64,000 nt of DNA from the NCBI GenBank assembly GCA_026874595.1, contig CM049318.1, positions 41,208,456 through 41,272,455 of the forward strand. The letters are read 5' to 3'. The number at the start of each line of letters is the position of its first letter. Positions within the stretch are counted from its first letter, which is position 1. Shown in pieces: positions 53,601-59,400 of the stretch. A program made the position numbers and the translations under genes. Origin of the DNA: Sipunculus nudus. Taxonomy: Eukaryota > Annelida > Sipuncula > Golfingiida > Sipunculidae. The notes below the pieces were generated by a model. It saw nothing but the letters and a program-made list of their open reading frames with translations, was not told the origin of the DNA and did no database searches.

Positions 53601-56358
53601 CCCATTCTCATAGCCACACCGGGCATCGAATCCGGGTCGCCAGCGGAGAAGGCCGAGGGTTTTACCACTCAGCTGTCCAGGTTATACCAAACACCTGGAT
53701 AAAACACAGGTTGTTTTCACATGTAAATCACAGTACAAGTCAGCCTACGTACAAATGCAGTTACAAGTGACAAATAACATTACATAAAACAGTTGCTGTC
53801 TTTCCATATGAGAGTTGTAACTGCATGTGCAACAGGAATCTAACCAAAAAGGAATATCATACAAATTAGGTGGGTAATCTATGCAAATACACCTCTCCCC
53901 TGCTAAAGCAGTAATGCTGCATACTTTCAGTTTCAAGGATAGACCCTCAATTTCATTTAGGCCAAAATAAAAAAAAAGGTATGGTTCTCAGGCACTTTTT
54001 TTCAGAAATCAATGCGGGCGGGCCGTTTTTTATTTTTTTATTTTTTTGCATGTTTCGATCAAAATGTCAAATGATTAAGGAAAAGCATTATAGTAACAGA
54101 ATTATATTGCTAAACAAGCAAAAGCACTAGAAAAAAAAGGAATTTGTATGGTTTTATATTCTTGAAAGAAATTTCCGAGCGGCTGCAGCTCAAAATTGCT
54201 AAGTTTCTATTGAAAATCAAAATAAAAATTTTTGATGCGGGGGTTTCAAATAGATGCGGGCGGTGCCTGAGAACCATACCTTTAATTTTTTTTGGCCTTA
54301 AGCATTTTTTTTCAGGAAAAAGGCCAACCATTTCAAGTTAAGTGGGTCTACTCTAAAGGCCAAGTCATTTAAAATCATAAAGAGAACCAGATTTACAAAC
54401 ATTCAAACGTAGTTTGCTAGTTAGTGCTAAAAATAGGTTGGAATTTCATGATCTGTCAACAGGGAAAATTGGTTGACCTCTATCTACCGTCTATCGATAA
54501 TCTAAATTAATTGGCAATTCAGGAGTATGACAATTTGGCACATATACAAAACTCCTCATGCACCTCAACTAGAGCAATGTCCACCATAAATAATCCCATA
54601 ATACTCTAAGATGGGTCACATAAATTGTTGCATTTTGGAACTTTTATCCCTCTTATGTGATAAATACTAGTATTTCCATCTTTAGTGGGGGTTGGGGGGC
54701 AGCAGCCCCCAATATAAATATATATTATCTTGACTAAATGAACAAGGGTTTTAACAATGAGCAAGGGGTTCAGGCTGTTGCCCCAACCTAATTTAAATTG
54801 ATTATCTTGACATACTGATTAGTTATAGAAGTGACCACCAGGAGGCAAAATAATTGGAAAACCCAAAGGCAGTATAACTGCTTGTGTGGCTCAATTAGGT
54901 ACATGATCATGAGATTGCAGGTACGAATCGGGGTCCTGGCTCATCATATATCATGTGTTACTAACTACTGATGTATCTCTTTACTTGTAGGTACGGACAG
55001 GCTATAAATGTGATCCTGGCTGAGTGAAAAAGTATGGAAACAAATGTGGAAGGCAGCAGCAATATTTTCCTGGAACAGCCTATTATGTGTGCAAGGTATT
55101 CCAGAGTCGCTCTGAATTCTGACCATATGAAGACAAATGCATCATCTCAACTGATATAGACCCACATGTTTGATATTATATATGTAATAATTCTATAACC
55201 TACAAAAAAGCCCTACATGTGTGGTTAGTAAAAGAAAGTATGATGTTATCTAATTAAACACCAACTTTTCTAGAGTTTGCTCACATGTTGATGAATTCAA
55301 TGAAAGGGTACATTTTCAAATCACAAAGCCTAATTTATGTCCAAAACTTTGGAATCAATGATGGCACTACAACATCAATGATCAGATCACTTGGCACCAA
55401 CCATATGATTATTGATTATAATCCATCATCAGCCCATCACAAAAAGTAAGACCTGTACATCTTATTAAACTTGGGTTGTAAAAATTATCTAGAAGATGTA
55501 ACAGACACTACTCATGGAATCAGTTCAAACAGATAATGTAATGACGGTTTTTCGTTAATAACACGGATGAACATTTATTAAACAAATTGAAGTCATCCCT
55601 AGACTCTTTCTCATGTGGTATGCTGTCAGAGTAGTCCAAATATGGATTTTTATGTCCTGCAATACACATATTTGTTGGATGGACATTACAGCCTATATTT
55701 TTGCTAAATGTAAATTCAATGTAACCAATCACTACAAACTTCAACGAGATATCACAACAAGATATCCAACAGACGACGACAGACGATGACACTTAAAACA
55801 TGTCTCCTCGGGGGGGGGGGGGGGGGGGGGGGGGGGGGAAGAGACATATTACGGAAATGCTGCTCTTTCACAATGAGCTAAATTTATAATTGCTATTAAC
55901 AAGCAGCAGTCTACAATAATGATAATATTTGATGGACAGATAAACAGTGATACACAAAATATGAAATATTTATCTCTGTGCAATATATTATTATATAAAA
56001 TGACAGAGCGGGGAGATTCTGCAATACTGAACTTGCCAAGAGTAACAGATTGTGACTTACAGATAATTTCAAATTATCTCAACAGACCCAATTTTTAGGA
56101 AAGAAATGTTTACTTATCTGATATGAAAATTGTTCCATGAATCTTGATAAATACCTGGTGCTTAAGTAATGATACAATCAAGGTTAGTATTATGCCTACA
56201 CTAGGGAGGTTTACAGGTACCACTGCAGCAGGGTCCTTAGGATGTGGAGAATATATATAAATATGGGTCACATGGGTCTGGTAATCCTTCCACATCTTCA
56301 ACCAAGATGTAAAGTTGTCATAAGAGTCAATAGCAAGTGATATTTCAGCTGAAGTTCC

Positions 56359-56430
<72 letters not shown>

Positions 56431-59400
56431 TATATATATATACTTACGCTGAAAGAAAATTTACCAGGGAAAGAGCTCATTTCTCGAGAAGCATTAATAT
56501 TTCGCTTTATTTAACACAATGCACATCAATATACCATTTTAAACCTGACGTATTGTGAACTTTGACGACCTCCTTTAATGATATGCATACACGCACTTAG
56601 TCCGCAGATAAACTGTGGTTTAACAATATTTTTAGCCCTGAGGGATGGTGAACCTCATTGACCTTCTTCAGGTTTAAACTGTCGCTGAGCATACCATCGG
56701 AAGTTAGTCCACAAAACCCTGACTAACTTAACTGCAGTTTACACTTAACCGCGTACTAATTATATGCATTTCTAGGCCTGTGACTTGTGAGAGACCCTTA
56801 GAATTGATTTAATTACCAATTCTTTACCCTCGATTCAATGTTACTAAACTGAATGTGAGTAAATTTCAGCAAATAAAATGAAAAATATAGCTCTCCCCAT
56901 TTTGTGCTGAGTGGAGTGGTCAACCAATGAACGTTTAATGTAGATTAAGTGCATATATGCGCTAGAGAGTTTAGACATCGCAAACTGCTGCGTCAAACTT
57001 GAGAGTTCAGAGAGGCCTTCGGGATGGTACAAAATCAAAATGAAAAGATTGAAAGGTTATTAATATTTTACAATTTAACTGAGGGCTTGCAAATTCAACA
57101 ATCGATAAAATATTGCTTTAATTTTATATCATATACTCTTAAAATTTAATTATAGACTATAAAAGAGCCATTCTGGTTCATTATAATGTGCCATGCCATG
57201 TATTTGTGTTCTATCTCTCCATATATACTTAAAATTTAAAACAAGTGACCCAGGGGTCATGACACTCAGCTGACTAGGAAGACATTCACAAAAGGAATTT
57301 TATCATCTCAGCCTGAATGCCAAATTTTGTAGTTGTTATCCCAATTCAACTGAACCATAGTTCGGAGGATAAGGGTAACAGAGACCTAATTTCAGGTTTC
57401 CAAGGAGAATTTTCCTGGACCTCCCTGGATGTCAAGTTAGAAGATTCTAAGTGCAATTCTAAGATCATCTTTGAAGGTCTTAAAAAAATAAATATTTAAA
57501 CAAAATGCATCAAAATTTGAAAAAAAAAAATCCAGCTGGCACCTCCAGTCTGCAGGAACTCATGAAACACTCCATAATGAATGTGCATTTAAAGAATCAT
57601 GGTGATGAATGCATTAGTTGTTCAAAAACGGGAGGTTTTGTATCAAATTTTAAATTTTACTGCGGGGTATTTATAAACCCTATAGTTTGAGGGATATGGG
57701 TATCAGAGACCTCCCTGCAGGTTAAATAAGAAAATTCTAGGTTAAATGGTAATGATTTGAACCCTGTTAACTGATGACTGCATCTTTGAAGGTCTCAAAA
57801 ATCTGGAAAAAATGCGTACAAATTCGGAAAAATCCTGGTGGTTGCAACCGGTCTGAAGGAATTGATGAAACAGTCTATGATGAATATTCATGCAAAGAAT
57901 CATGGTGATCAATGCATTTCCTGTTCAGATACTGAAGCTTTCTTTATTAAATTTTTAACTATTCGGGGGGGGGGGGGGGGGGGGAATACTTCTGAGTCCC
58001 ATAGCTTGGAGGATATGGGTAATAGACACCTAATTTCAGGTATCCAATGAGATTTTCTATGCACCTCCCTGGATATCCAGTAAGATTCCAGGTTCAGCGG
58101 TTATGATTTGTGCCCTGTAAATGTAGACGAGAGGGACGGAAAAAGAGTGATCGCTATAGCTCAGATGACTCGGTCAGCTGAGCTAAACAAGGGACCCATG
58201 GGTCACAGCGCTCAGCTGTTATATATGATAAAAAATATGATTTGGGAAAGAGGCACATGCTTGTTTTGTGTGGTAATAAATATAAGCTTTATTATGAGTT
58301 GTTGGTGTTTAGCTTATGTATGATTTTGATAGTATCTTTGGAGACAGGGAAGAGGATTGATTTCATTTATTTTATTAACAAATGGAGTGCTATTGTCACA
58401 CAGATTTTGACTTGGCCATATAACTTACAAGCAGCACATATAATAAAAGAGTTTACCTATTTATTAAAATTTAATAACAAATATTGTGCCAATATAATTT
58501 TTATTAAAAAAAAAAATAAGAAAATCATATGATTTTTTAAAATAAAATATAAATGAAATGATTATTGAAATAATATTATAGAATATATTCATGAATGCAT
58601 TCATGAATACATATTGAAAGTATCTGCACTGGTATTCAAATACTTTCATTTTTACCTGAATTCCCATTCTTATGCAATAAAATTTTTTAATGCAGTACAT
58701 ATTCATATTCGTATTCAAATACATTTGCAAAGCATTCGCACCATGTCTAGTATTTATTCAGTTTTAGCCAAACAAAGATGTTGAGAATCCAGAATATACA
58801 AAATTCACAAATTTAAATAATGATCATAAGTACCTGGTTTAAGGCTTTTATTTATATTAAAAAAAATAAATATATAAAATATATATAAATATATTCAATT
58901 TGGACTACTTTCACATCAATCTACACACTAGACACAGTAGGAATCTAGATTAATATTGTCAACTGCATCTTTGTCTATCATTAATTTCCTTCATATGATC
59001 CTTAATGATTAGTAATGAATAATATGATTTATTTTTTTATCATTAAAATTTCACTGAAAAATACCATAGGTGACTGCATGGTGTTATTTGGAATAACACT
59101 GACATTGACATTCTATCCATCCATACAAGATTCTTACATCATCAGTAACTGCAAGTTAATTTTCTGTTACTCATCAACTAACAAATTCCTTTTCTATTAA
59201 TTTTTCTTTAATTTTTTATAAAAAACCAATACAAAATTATTAATTTATTGTTTATTGTTATGTTGTTTTTCAAAACAACTACTAGATGAGTTGGGTTGGA
59301 CACCTGGATCAACTGTGGCTGGGCATTAGCTGCCTGGCTGCCCCGAGGTATGCTTCGCTGAAGCATGCGTAATCTGATGAATGGTCAACAAGGTCAACAT

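Noticed and set aside
53500-53690. Functional tRNA gene
   Set aside because: A- and B-box-like blocks exist but no full cloverleaf; the body matches a SINE layout better.
56298-56480. Protein with a YIYI repeat
   Set aside because: A translation of an AT microsatellite.
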